DNA from: DDH964 sp963763205
Lineage (GTDB): Bacteria > Desulfobacterota > Desulfuromonadia > Desulfuromonadales > DDH964
Direction: 5' to 3'
Assembly: GCA_963763205.1 (NCBI GenBank)
Contig: CAVXNQ010000008.1
Coordinates: 62,001-126,000, forward strand
DNA length: 64,000 nt
Shown here one piece after another: positions 41,078-50,203 of this stretch. The position numbers and the translations under genes were made by a program. Each line of letters begins with the position of its first letter. Within the stretch, counting starts at the first letter, position 1. Below the pieces are notes generated by a model that was not told the DNA's origin, searched no databases, and saw nothing but the letters and a program-made list of their open reading frames with translations.

Positions 41078-43810
41078 TGGCCGCCACCGCTGCAACCATC
41101 GTCTTCACCGTCAATGGCCGGGAAATCGCCGCCGCCCCCGGCGAGACCATCCTCCAGGCCTGCAAGCGCCACGGCATCGACATCCCCCACCTCTGCTATC
41201 AGGAGGGGCTGCGTCCGGACGGCAACTGCCGGGCCTGCGTGGTGGAGATCGAAGGCGAGCGGCTGCTCGCCCCCGCCTGCAGCCGCGAGCCGGCGCCGGG
41301 GATGACGGTGCGCACCGACAGCGAGCGGGCGCGGCGGGCGCAGAAGCTGGTCCTGGAGCTGCTGCTGGCCAACGCGCCGCAGCAAAGCGACACCTTGTCG
41401 AACGAGCTGCGCCGCTGGTGTGCGACCCTCGGCGTGGCAACGCCCCGCTTCGCCCCGCGCCTGCCGCAGCTCCCCGCCCACAGCCACCCGGCCATGACGG
41501 TCAACCTCGCCGCCTGCATCCACTGCACCCGCTGCGTGCGCGCCTGCCGGGAGAGCCAGGTCAACGACGTCATCGGCTACGCCTACCGCGGCGAGCGCGC
41601 GCAGATCGTCTTCGACCTCGACGACGACCTGGGGACCAGCTCCTGCGTCGCCTGCGGCGAGTGCGTCCAGGCCTGCCCCACCGGCGCCCTGATGCCGGCG
41701 GGCGGGGTCGGCCTGGAAACCCCGGACCGCCAGGTCGACACCGTCTGCCCCTACTGCGGGGTCGGCTGCCTGCTGCGCTACCATGTCAAGGAAAACCGCA
41801 TCCTGTTCGCCGAGGGGCTGCCCGGCCCGGCCAATAAGAAGCGGCTCTGCGTCAAGGGGCGCTTCGGCTTCGACTACGTCCACCACCGCCAGCGCCTGAC
41901 CAAACCGCTGATCCGCCGCGCCGATGCCCCCAAACTGCTCGAACCCGATTTCGACCCGGCAAACATGGTCAGCCTGTTTCGCGAGGCGAGCTGGGAGGAG
42001 GCCCTCGATGCGGCCGCCGCCGGCCTGAAGCAGATCCTCGAGGCGCCACGGCCCGCCGGGGCTGGCCGGCTTCGGCTCGGCCAAGGGCTCCAACGAGGAG
42101 GCCTATCTCTTCCAGAAGCTGGTGCGCATCGGCTTTCGCTCCAACAACGTCGACCACTGCACCCGCCTCTGCCACGCCTCCTCGGTCGCCGCCCTGCTGC
42201 AGATGATCGGCTCGGGGGCGGTCTCCAACCCCATGGCCGACGCCGAGGCGGCGGAGCTGATCTTCGTCATCGGCTCCAACACCGAGGAGAACCACCCGGT
42301 CGCCGCCACCTTCATCAAGAACGCCCGGCGCGCCGGCAAGACCCTGGTCGTCGCCGACCCGCGCGAGGTCCCCCTGGCGCGCCACGCCGACTTTTTTCTC
42401 AACTTCCGCCCCGACAGCGACGTCGCCCTGCTCAACGCCCTGATGCACTCGGTGATCAGCCAGGGGCTGGTCGATGCGGACTTCGTCGCCCGGCGCACCC
42501 GCGGCTTCGAGGAACTGAAAGCGCACCTGGCGGCCTTCTCCCCCGAGGCGATGGCGCCGCTGTGCGGCATCGAGGCCGCCACCATCCACGAGGTGGCCCG
42601 CCGCTACGCCACCGCCAAGGGCGCCATCATCTTCTGGGGGATGGGCATCTCCCAGCACAGCCACGGCACCGACAACGCCCGGGCCCTGATCTCCCTGGCT
42701 CTGCTGACCGGGCAGATCGGCCGCCCCGGCTGCGGGCTGCACCCGCTGCGCGGCCAGAACAACGTGCAGGGAGCCTCGGACGTCGGCCTGATCCCCATGG
42801 TCTTTCCCGACTACCGCCCGGTGGGGGACGCAGAGGCACGGGCCGCCTTCGAGGCGCTCTGGCAGACCCGGCTCGACCCGAAGCCGGGGCTGACGGTGGT
42901 GGAGGTGGTGCAGGCGATCCTGGAAGGCGAGGTGAAAGGGATGTACATCATGGGCGAGAACCCGGCCATGTCCGACCCCAACCTGCACCACGCCCGCGCG
43001 GCCCTCGCCCGCCTGGAGCACCTGGTGGTGCAGGATATCTTTCTCACCGAGACGGCCTGCTACGCCGACGTCGTCCTGCCGGCGTCCGCCCACGCCGAGA
43101 AGACCGGGACCTTTACCAACTCCGACCGTCGCGTCCAGCTCGGGCGCCAGGCCCTGGCGCCCCCGGGTGAGGCCCGCCAGGACCTCTGGATCATCCAGGA
43201 GATCGCCCGCCGCATCGGTCTCGACTGGCATTACGAAGGGCCGCAGGCGGTCTTTGCCGAGATGCGCCGGGCCATGCCGAGCATCGCCGGCATCACCTGG
43301 GAGCGCCTGGAGGCCGAGGGGTCGGTGACCTACCCCTGCCTCCAGGAGGGCGACCCCGGCCAGGCGGTTATTTTCACCGAAACTTTCCCGACGCCCGACG
43401 GCCTGGCCAGCTTCGTCCCCTCCCCCTTGGCCGCCGCCGCCGAACTCCCCGATGCGGAATTCCCCTTCGTCCTCATCACCGGCCGCCAGCTGGAACACTG
43501 GCACACCGGCGCCATGACCCGCCGCGCTGCCGTTCTCGACGCCCTCGAACCGCTGCCGACGGCGAGCCTGCACCGCGACGATCTGGAGCGGCTCGGCGTC
43601 GCCCCCGGCGAGCTGGTCAGCGTCGCCTCCCGGCGCGGCGCCCTTACCGCCTACGCCCGCACCGACGACGGCGTACAGCCGGGGCAGGTCTTCATCCCCT
43701 TCTGCTACCGCGAGGCCGCCGCCAACCTGCTCACCAACGAGGCCCTCGACCCCGAGGCCAAGATCCCCGAATTCAAGTTCTGCGGGGTGTCGGTAAGGCC
43801 TGCCCGCTGA
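41077..43810 (+). pseudogene. fdhA: Formate dehydrogenase alpha subunit (Mo/W bis-MGD, Cys type), one-base frameshift
   Basis: Catalytic subunit of an FdsA-like soluble, NAD-linked formate dehydrogenase. The N-terminal 2Fe-2S domain has HLCYQEG and NCRACVVE. Two ferredoxin-like clusters follow (CIHCTRCVRAC; CVACGECVQACP). The 4Fe-4S site by the cofactor is CPYCGVGCL. The catalytic position is Cys in HCTRLCHASS; codon TGC, so no selenocysteine. An extra C at about 42046 splits the gene; corrected it is 910 aa. The start overlaps the beta-subunit stop. A C-terminal molybdopterin domain ends at 43810. Confidence 0.88.
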
Positions 43811-43990
43811 CGGCGGCGTCCTCTCCCGGGGCGTCCGCCGTGTCGACCTCCTCCCGCTCCTTCTCGCGCAGGGCGAAATATTCCTGGGGGGTGTTGATGT
43901 TGCAGAAGGAGCGCCCCGCAGGATCGCACTCCTTGAAGACCTCCGCCGGCACCTCGTGCACCCCGCCCCGTCGGGAGCACACTCTTCCTT
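43773..43990 (-). pseudogene. Relic of MobA (molybdenum cofactor guanylyltransferase) C-terminus
   Basis: On the minus strand the reading GVHEVPAEVFKECDP then SFCNINTPQEYFALRE matches the MobA C-terminal end (VPE..DP..RSFxNxNTPED). The N-terminal GxGGxSxRMG part is absent. It overlaps the 3' end of fdhA. The tail after EEVDT is probably not original. It may be a decayed or moved gene that once served the neighbouring formate dehydrogenase. Confidence 0.45.
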
Positions 43991-44190
43991 TTTCCAGGCA
44001 TAAAATTCGGCGGGCGTCGTTGTTCTCCATGCCGGCTCCGGGGATATGGGTTGGCGAAGGGGATAAAACCAACCTACGGCAAACGCCTCGGCGACTCAAA
44101 CGGGGAAACCCGGGTAAGCAGGAGCAGTCATGTTACACTCGTAAACAACCCGGATCCTGCCCGATTTTTGCCGCGCCATGAAGGGACACC
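43991..44190. other. Upstream region of the cNMP-binding gene
   Basis: Contains the ribosome site region and a purine-rich stretch; no gene or RNA motif that I can support. Confidence 0.3.
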
Positions 44191-44658
44191 ATGCCCAAGG
44201 TCAGTCAGGCCATTGACGAACTACGCCGCGAGAACCGGTTCTTCCATCTGTTCACCGCCGCCGAGTTGGCGGTCCTGCAACCCCTCTTTCATTTGACCCG
44301 CTGCCTTCGCGGCGAAACCCTGATCGAGGAGGGAGACCCGGCGGGCGGGCCCTTTGCCATCGTCCTGTCCGGCGCCCTGGAAATCAAAAAGCAGACGGAC
44401 TTCGGGTCCCAAGTGGTCCTCGCCAAGGTCACCCGCGGCGCTCTTCTGGGACATTCTTCGATTTACCTTCGCAACCGGCCGTCTCCGATCACCGCCGCCG
44501 CCAGGGAAAACACCGAGATCCTCTATTTGCCACAAGAAAACCTGGCTGCGTTGTTGGAAAATCATCCGGCTATCGGCGTCAAAATCCTGCAGGAAGTCAT
44601 CCGGGTGCAGGATATCCGTCTTCAGGAGCTGGTGGAGCGGTTTGCCGGAACCTTGTAG
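44191..44658 (+). CDS. Cyclic-nucleotide-binding-domain protein without HTH
   Basis: A 155-aa single cNMP-binding beta-barrel (FHLFTAAELAVLQPLF; GETLIEEGDPAGGPFAIVL; SGALEIKK). The usual phosphate-binding cassette has RNRPSPITAAAR with an Arg. There is no C-terminal DNA-binding domain or other output, so it is probably a modulator of a partner protein. The ligand is not certain. It stands alone and is followed by a hairpin. Confidence 0.8.
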   Translation: MPKVSQAIDELRRENRFFHLFTAAELAVLQPLFHLTRCLRGETLIEEGDPAGGPFAIVLSGALEIKKQTDFGSQVVLAKVTRGALLGHSSIYLRNRPSPITAAARENTEILYLPQENLAALLENHPAIGVKILQEVIRVQDIRLQELVERFAGTL

Positions 44659-44713
44659 GCAGGGGCGGCAAATTCTGCCGTCGATAACCGCAAATGCGTT
44701 TTCAATGGCTAAG

Positions 44714-44752
44714 CAAGCCGCCCGACCGGTACAGCTTCCGGCGGGCGGCTTG
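44714..44752. terminator. Hairpin terminator between convergent genes
   Basis: An 11-bp stem CAAGCCGCCCG (44714-44724) / CGGGCGGCTTG (44742-44752), then ATTTTCG. It lies between the cNMP gene and the convergent PPK2 gene. Confidence 0.65.
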
Positions 44753-44805
44753 ATTTTCGTCTGGCACGGAGTGCCAGGCAGGGAAGGAGGTTGAGGGGGG
44801 CGGGA

Positions 44806-45669
44806 TCAATCCTCCGTCGCGGCCAGCTTCTTCGGCCCCTTGCGCCCGGCCGCGGCGTGGTAGCGGCGGCGCACCTCGTCGAGATCGACGCTCGGCGGCG
44901 GAAAGGTCATGTCCAGGGACTCCAGGCTCTCAGTGATGATTCTTGAGACCGCCAGGTTGCGGAACCACTTGTGGTTGGCCGGGATGACGAACCAGGGGGC
45001 ATGCTCGGTGCTGGTGCGGCGGAGGGCCTCGGCGTAGGCTTTTTGGTAGTCGGGCCACCGGGTCCGTTCGGTGTAGTCGGCCAGACTGATCTTCCAGTTG
45101 CGGTCGGGGTCGTCGAGGCGTTTCTTGAAGCGCCGAAGCTGCTCCTCGGCAGAGATGTGCAGGAAGAATTTGAGGATGTGGGTGCCGCCCGCCGTCAGGT
45201 TCAGTTCGAACTCGTTGATCCGCTCGTAGCGGCGGGACCAGACCTTTTCCGGCACCAGGTCGTGGACTCGGACCACCAGCACGTCCTCGTAGTGGGAGCG
45301 GTTGAAGATGACGATCTCGCCGCGCGCCGGGACCTGGCCGTGGACCCGCCAGAGAAAGTCGTGGGCGGCTTCTTCGGCCGAGGGCTCTTTGAAGCAGTGG
45401 ACCCGGGTCCCCTGCGGGTTGAGCGGCCCGACCACGTGACGGATGGTGCCGTCCTTGCCGCCGGCGTCCATCGCTTGCAGACAGATCAGCAGCGAGCGCC
45501 GGTTTTCCGCGTAGAGCCGGTACTGCAGCGCCTGCAGCCGGCGCCCCAGGTCGGCGAGTTCGGCGGCGGCCGAGTGTTTGTCGGTGTGGCCGTCTTTGGC
45601 GTCCGGATCGATTTTTCCCAGGTCGACCCTGGCCCCCGGCCGGATACGGAATCTGTCGCGCCAATTCAT
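44806..45669 (-). CDS. ppk2: PPK2-family polyphosphate kinase
   Basis: Transfers phosphate between polyphosphate and a nucleotide (ADP, GDP or AMP). The 287-aa one-domain protein has the Walker A LQAMDAGGKDGTIRHVVGPL, Walker B IVIFNRSHYEDVLVVRVH, and lid region RRFKKRLDDPDRNWKIS. Length and lid resemble class III-type enzymes that can use AMP and ADP, but class cannot be settled by eye. The last residues are Lys-rich (AAGRKGPKKLAATED). It is transcribed after mltB with 42 bases between. Together with the divergent CHAD gene it forms a second polyphosphate locus. Confidence 0.9.
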   Translation of the reverse strand: MNWRDRFRIRPGARVDLGKIDPDAKDGHTDKHSAAAELADLGRRLQALQYRLYAENRRSLLICLQAMDAGGKDGTIRHVVGPLNPQGTRVHCFKEPSAEEAAHDFLWRVHGQVPARGEIVIFNRSHYEDVLVVRVHDLVPEKVWSRRYERINEFELNLTAGGTHILKFFLHISAEEQLRRFKKRLDDPDRNWKISLADYTERTRWPDYQKAYAEALRRTSTEHAPWFVIPANHKWFRNLAVSRIITESLESLDMTFPPPSVDLDEVRRRYHAAAGRKGPKKLAATED

Positions 45670-45711
45670 CTGCAGTCTCCTTCCGGGCCGCTGCGCCGGA
45701 CCCCTGACCCG

Positions 45712-46698
45712 TCATTTCGCCCGGCCGATCCGCTCGGCCAGGGTCCCGACCGCCACGGCGAAGGCATTGGCGTGGTTCCAGGCGAGCAGCCCGCGGAAGT
45801 TGTCGTACACCAGGTAGGCCGGGCCGGAATCATCGGGGAGGAGCAGCGAGGCTTTGAGATGGCGGCGGGGGAGGTGGCGGCCGTTGTGGCGCCGCACGCC
45901 GAGGGCCTGCCAGCGCGACAGCGGGAGGCGGGTCGCCAGTCCCGCGCGCGTCGGATCGAAGCTTTTCGGCAGGCGGACCGGGCGACCCCAGATCTGGTCG
46001 TCCTGCCAGCCGGTGTGGGCCAGGTAGTTGGCGATGGAGGCGAGTACGTCGGGGACCGAGTTCCAGATGTCGATGCGGCCGTCACCGTCGGCGTCGACGG
46101 CGAAGCGGCGAAAGGCCGAGGGCATGAACTGGCACTGTCCCATGGCGCCCGCCCAGGAGCCGCGCATCCGCTCCAGGGAAATGTGGCCGGCATCGAGAAT
46201 GCGCAGCGCCTCGAGCAGCTCCCTGCGAAAATAGGCGCCGCGCCGCTGGTCGTAGGCCAGGGTCACCAGGGCGGGGATGACCGGCAGTTCCCCCGGGGAC
46301 TTGCCGTAGCGGGTCTCGATCCCCCACAGGGCGACGATATAGCGGCGCTGTACCCCGTAGCGGCGTTCCACCCGTCCCAGCCAGGTCGGATAGCGCCGCA
46401 GCATCCGCCGGCCGCCGTCGATCCGCGACCGGCTGACCCGGGCCGCCACGTAGTCCGCCAGGGTCTCGGTCTTCTCCGGCTGGTTGCGGTCGCTCGCGAT
46501 CACCCGCGGCAGCGGCGCCGCGACATCCTTGAGCGCGGCGTCCAGCGTCTTTGGCGAAATTCCGGCGGCGCGGGCTTCGGCCCGCAAATCATCCAGCCAG
46601 GCGGCAAAATCCTGCCTGGGCTGCTCCGCCCGGGCGGCGGGCAGCAACAAGCAGAGAAGGACCGTCAACGGGAGCAGCAGAAATCCGAACCATTTCAT
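45712..46698 (-). CDS. mltB: Lytic murein transglycosylase B (MltB type)
   Basis: Cleaves peptidoglycan in the periplasm. The 328-aa protein begins with a signal sequence (MKWFGFLLLPLTVLLCLLL) that ends in AARA without a lipobox, so it is probably soluble or anchored only by its signal. Catalytic Glu lies in ALWGIETRYGKSPG, followed by GAMGQCQFMPSAF. The start at 46698 was chosen over the longer frame to 47079, because the signal peptide begins here. It shares a 97-base divergent region with the CHAD gene. Confidence 0.9.
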   Translation of the reverse strand: MKWFGFLLLPLTVLLCLLLPAARAEQPRQDFAAWLDDLRAEARAAGISPKTLDAALKDVAAPLPRVIASDRNQPEKTETLADYVAARVSRSRIDGGRRMLRRYPTWLGRVERRYGVQRRYIVALWGIETRYGKSPGELPVIPALVTLAYDQRRGAYFRRELLEALRILDAGHISLERMRGSWAGAMGQCQFMPSAFRRFAVDADGDGRIDIWNSVPDVLASIANYLAHTGWQDDQIWGRPVRLPKSFDPTRAGLATRLPLSRWQALGVRRHNGRHLPRRHLKASLLLPDDSGPAYLVYDNFRGLLAWNHANAFAVAVGTLAERIGRAK

Positions 46699-46795
46699 GG
46701 CTTCAAATCTAACACGGTATGTGCGGTCCTGCAGCAACGGGCGTGGATTGGTGGACGGGGCTGCATACCGGCCGGAAATCGCCGATAATGAAAGC

Positions 46796-47761
46796 ATGAC
46801 GAAAAAATTGCCCGAACCCTTCCTCCCGTCGGAACTCCCGCCTCCCGCCCTGCGGCAGCTGCCGGCCCAGCAGGCGGTGCGGCTGATCCTGCTGCGGCTG
46901 CTCGATGCGCTGGAGACCAACCGGCCGGGGACGCTGGCGGGGAAGGAGGTGGAGCGGCTGCACGATCTGCGGGTGGCGGTGCGGCGCACCCGCGCCGCCC
47001 TCGGGCAGCTGCGCGGCATCTTCCCGCCTGAGCAGCTGGCCCATTTCCGGGCCGAGTTCCGCTGGCTCGGGGAGGTCACCGGCCCGACCCGGGACCTCGA
47101 CGTCTACCTGCTCGGCTTCCCCGATTACCAGGCCGGCTTGCCCGCGGCGTATCGCGACGATCTGGCCCCCCTGCTCGCCCTGCTGCAGGTCCGCCGACGG
47201 GAAGCGCACCAGGCCCTGGTCCGGGGGCTCGAGTCCCTGCGCTACGGTCGCCTGGTGACGGAGTGGCGGCAGTTCCTCACCGCGCCGGCAGGCGGCGAAC
47301 CGGTTCCTGAGCATGCCCAGGTGCCGATCGGGGACCTGGCAGGTGCCCGGCTCTGCAAACTCTTTGCCCGGGTGTGCAAGAAGGGGCGCAGGATCGACGC
47401 GGCCTCGCCGCCCGGCGATCTCCACACCCTGCGCATTTTGTGTAAGAAGTTGCGCTACCTGCTGGAGTTTTTTGCCCTTTTCTACCCGCCCAAGAAGGTC
47501 AGACGGCTGATCCGCACCCTGAAGGGCCTGCAGGACAACCTCGGCGCTATCCAGGACCTGACGGTCCAGGCCCGGGCGCTCGTCCGCTTCGCCGAAGAAC
47601 TGCAGGCCGCCGGGGAGGTGCCGGCGCGGACCCTGCTCGCCATGGGGATGCTGATCGCCAACCTCGAGCGGTGCCGGGAGGCGGAACGTGCCGCCTTCGC
47701 CGGCACCTTTTCCCGCTTTACCGGCAAACGAAATCGCACCTTTTTCAAACAGCTGAGATAG
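46796..47761 (+). CDS. CHAD domain protein
   Basis: A 321-aa conserved-histidine alpha-helical domain protein. CHAD proteins bind polyphosphate and are often found on polyphosphate granules. Two helical bundles are seen; the conserved His/Arg/Lys patches include RLHDLRVAVRRTRAALGQL near residue 55 and LHTLRILCKKLRYLLEFF near 215. The first 20 residues are Pro-rich. The start at 46796 lies close to the end of the upstream gap. Divergent from mltB-ppk2. Confidence 0.9.
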   Translation: MTKKLPEPFLPSELPPPALRQLPAQQAVRLILLRLLDALETNRPGTLAGKEVERLHDLRVAVRRTRAALGQLRGIFPPEQLAHFRAEFRWLGEVTGPTRDLDVYLLGFPDYQAGLPAAYRDDLAPLLALLQVRRREAHQALVRGLESLRYGRLVTEWRQFLTAPAGGEPVPEHAQVPIGDLAGARLCKLFARVCKKGRRIDAASPPGDLHTLRILCKKLRYLLEFFALFYPPKKVRRLIRTLKGLQDNLGAIQDLTVQARALVRFAEELQAAGEVPARTLLAMGMLIANLERCREAERAAFAGTFSRFTGKRNRTFFKQLR

Positions 47762-47876
47762 CGTCCTCCACGGGGGACTCGCCAAGGGGACGATCGTGGT
47801 GCGGGGAACGGGGAGGGGGCTTAACGGAGCGCCGCCCAGCCGAGCGGCCCCTCGCTGACGATGCGCATCGCCGTGC

Positions 47877-48305
47877 TCACTGCCGGGTCGGGAAGCTGAC
47901 CGCGCCGGCGAGCTGGCGTTCCTGGTGCCGGCGTTCGATCAGGCGGCGGGCGGTCAGGACCACCTCGCGCACCGAGAAGGGCTTGGGGATGAAGGCGTCG
48001 GCGCCCAGCTCGAGGCCGCGCAGGCGGTCGTTCATCGAGCCGAGGGCGGTGAGCATGATGATCGGCACCGAGCCGAGTGGTTCGTCGCGGCGGCCGCGGA
48101 TCAGCCGGCAGACTTCCCAGCCGTCGAGATCGGGGAGGAGGATGTCGAGCAGAATCAGGTCGGGCTGCTCGCTGCCGGCCAGGCGGCAGGCGGAGAGGCC
48201 GTCCTCGGCGAGCAGGGTGGCATAGCCCTGGGCCTGGAGCTGGTATTCGAGAAGCGCCGCCAGATCGGGCTGGTCCTCGACGATGAGAATGGTCCCTTCC
48301 GGCAT
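47877..48305 (-). CDS. Receiver-only response regulator, PhoB-like
   Basis: A 142-aa protein with one receiver domain. The acidic pocket is VEDQP, the phospho-Asp lies in LILLDILLPDLDG, the Thr/Ser in IIMLTALG and the Lys in AFIPKPFSV. The sequence is most like OmpR/PhoB-group receivers, but the winged-helix output domain is missing. The stop is followed by only 20 more open residues in another frame, so truncation by one extra base looks unlikely. Start at the ATG at 48305 (GGGGA upstream). A Pho-like direct repeat lies about 50-70 bases before the start. Confidence 0.85.
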   Translation of the reverse strand: MPEGTILIVEDQPDLAALLEYQLQAQGYATLLAEDGLSACRLAGSEQPDLILLDILLPDLDGWEVCRLIRGRRDEPLGSVPIIMLTALGSMNDRLRGLELGADAFIPKPFSVREVVLTARRLIERRHQERQLAGAVSFPTRQ

Positions 48306-48355
48306 GGCTTCCCCCGCTGGTCTGCAAATATCCATGCAGCAAGGGTCGGAGCGCC

Positions 48356-48373
48356 GCGTTAGGGGGCGATTAA
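48356..48373 (-). promoter_or_regulatory. Pho-box-like direct repeat upstream of the receiver gene
   Basis: On the minus strand TTAATCG-CCCC-CTAACGC, 7+4+7 bases, same layout as the repeat at 32440-32457. Further TAACC elements lie slightly upstream. Functional assignment is an inference. Confidence 0.4.
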
Positions 48374-48429
48374 GGGAGCTTTCGGAGTTGGTTAGGAGAG
48401 AATTTTCCCGCGGTAGCGGGCGGGGCGTA

Positions 48430-49419
48430 TCACAGTGAACCGGTGATCAGCAGCGCTCCGACGACCAGCGCCAGGAGGACGCGGTAGTAGCCGAAGAGGA
48501 CCAGCCCGTGGCGGTTCAGGTAGCCTACCATCCATTTGACCGAGAGGACCGCCGCGACGAAGGCGAAGATGATACCGACGCCAAGGGCGATGGGATCGAA
48601 GGTCTGCAGCATGATCTGGCCGTGCTTGAGGGCGTCGTAGGCGGTGGCGGCGCTCAGGGTGACCAGGCCGAGCAGGAAGCTGAACTCCACCGCCGCCGAC
48701 AGGGAGAGCCCGACGAGGACGCCGCCGACGATGGTGACCAGGCTGCGGCTGACACCGGGCCACATGGCGATGCACTGGGCGAAGCCGATGACCAGGGCCA
48801 TTTTCCAGGTGAGTTCAGCCAGCGGCAGACCTTCCTCCCGCGGTCGCCCCTGCCATTTTCGCCACCAGCTGACGGCGAGGATCGCCAGGCCGCCGACGAA
48901 CCAGGCCGCGACCACCGGCCAGGTGCCGAACAGGTAGGACTTGATCAGCTTGTTGAAGGCAAGCCCGATCACCGCCGCCGGCATAAAACCGGCGGCGACG
49001 TTGACCAGCAGCCGGCGCCCCTCGGCATCGTTGCCGACCAGGCCGCGCAGCATCTGCTTGACCCGGCGGAAATAGAGCCCGAGCACCGCGAGAATGGCGC
49101 CGACCTGGATGCAGATGGTATAGGCGTCGGTGGCCTTCGCGGTGCGATCCTGCTGCGCGGCCGAGGCGGCGGGCGCTTCGCCGATCCCCATCGCCCGCTC
49201 CGCCAGCAACAGGTGGCCGGTGGAGCTGACCGGCAGGTATTCGGTCAACCCTTCGACCACCCCCAGCACCATCGCCTCTCTCAGGGTCAGGGCGGCCCGC
49301 CGCGCCTCTGCCGGGGTCGAGGGGGTGCCCTGCGGCTGGGCGAGGGCAAGGGGAGCGATCAGGCAGAGCAGAATACAACCGACCAGCAGGCCGGCCAGCA
49401 GGGGTTTTCCGGGGCGCAT
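48430..49419 (-). CDS. uppP: Undecaprenyl-diphosphate phosphatase with N-terminal extension
   Basis: Recycles the cell-wall lipid carrier by dephosphorylating undecaprenyl diphosphate. The 329-aa protein carries both family motifs, EGLTEYLPVSSTGH near residue 56 and GVSRSLVTIVGG near 216. About eight TM segments follow. It is longer than the usual 265-280 aa because of an N-terminal signal-like segment (residues 1-30, LLVGCILLCLIAPLALA) and a central insert. The ATG at 49419 has GGGAG upstream. It lies 38 bases after dedA on the same strand. Confidence 0.9.
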   Translation of the reverse strand: MRPGKPLLAGLLVGCILLCLIAPLALAQPQGTPSTPAEARRAALTLREAMVLGVVEGLTEYLPVSSTGHLLLAERAMGIGEAPAASAAQQDRTAKATDAYTICIQVGAILAVLGLYFRRVKQMLRGLVGNDAEGRRLLVNVAAGFMPAAVIGLAFNKLIKSYLFGTWPVVAAWFVGGLAILAVSWWRKWQGRPREEGLPLAELTWKMALVIGFAQCIAMWPGVSRSLVTIVGGVLVGLSLSAAVEFSFLLGLVTLSAATAYDALKHGQIMLQTFDPIALGVGIIFAFVAAVLSVKWMVGYLNRHGLVLFGYYRVLLALVVGALLITGSL

Positions 49420-49457
49420 TTTCACTCCCTGGCCGGAACCAACGCCGGCCGTGGGTT

Positions 49458-50090
49458 TCAGCACCTGTCGCCGGCCTTGTCGGCCGCCTTCAGGGCACGT
49501 TTTCTACGGATCGCGACATACCCGGCCACCAGCGCGGCGCAGGCGAGCACGACGACAATCATCACCTGGTGCAGATATTGGCTGATCAGCTCCTGGTTGT
49601 TGCCGATCAGGTAGCCCAAAAGCGCCAGGATCGTCACCCAGATGCCGGCGCCCAGAGCGGTGAAGATCACGAACAGGGGGAGGTTCATCCGTGCCAGCCC
49701 GGCGGGGAGGCTGATGTACTGGCGGATGCCGGGCAGCAACCGGCCGACGAAGGTGGAGATGTGGCCGTGGCGGGCGAAGAACCGCTCGGAGCGATCGAGG
49801 GCCTTCTCGCTGACCAAAAAGTAGCGCCCGTAGTGGTGGAAGAAGGGGCGCCCCCATTTGACCGCCAGCCAGTAGTTGAAACAGGCGCCGAGGACGCTGC
49901 CGGCGATCCCGGCGGCGATCACCAGGCCGAGGGACATCTGCCCCTGCGAGGCCAGGTAGCCGGCGGGGGTGATGACCACTTCGCTGGGGAAGGGGAAGAA
50001 GGAGGATTCCAGGAACATCAGCAGGATGATGCCGGGATAGCCCCACTGTCCGACGGTGGCGACGATCCAGGCGATGATCTGGTGGAACAT
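49458..50090 (-). CDS. DedA family membrane protein
   Basis: A 210-aa inner-membrane protein. DedA relatives are now thought to flip undecaprenyl phosphate or phosphatidylethanolamine. The conserved loop GRLLPGIRQYISLPAG near residue 120 and the N-terminal ESSFFPFPSEVVITPAG segment are present, with about five TM segments. The ATG at 50090 has GGGAT upstream. It is the first gene before uppP, so flippase and phosphatase of the same lipid carrier would be coexpressed (inference). Confidence 0.88.
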   Translation of the reverse strand: MFHQIIAWIVATVGQWGYPGIILLMFLESSFFPFPSEVVITPAGYLASQGQMSLGLVIAAGIAGSVLGACFNYWLAVKWGRPFFHHYGRYFLVSEKALDRSERFFARHGHISTFVGRLLPGIRQYISLPAGLARMNLPLFVIFTALGAGIWVTILALLGYLIGNNQELISQYLHQVMIVVVLACAALVAGYVAIRRKRALKAADKAGDRC

Positions 50091-50203
50091 GGCTTTATCC
50101 CTCAACGGCCGCAGAAAAACGCAAGATACAATTTCCTTTGCGCGAATGCAACGGTTGATGCGCGCCGGGGAGGGGCAGCATCAGGCATGGTAGGTGGTGA
50201 GGT

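Noticed and set aside
42130..42190. Selenocysteine formate dehydrogenase
   Set aside because: The catalytic position and its neighbour are both TGC; no TGA codon or SECIS-like hairpin is present.
46784..46791. GCCGATAA, the exact sigma-28 -10 element, upstream of the CHAD gene
   Set aside because: No TAAA-type -35 element at the right distance and only a few bases to the ATG, so it is probably chance.
48400..48430. Terminator after uppP (CCCGC-TACC-GCGGG followed by AAAATT)
   Set aside because: Only a 5-bp stem; not enough to list as a feature.
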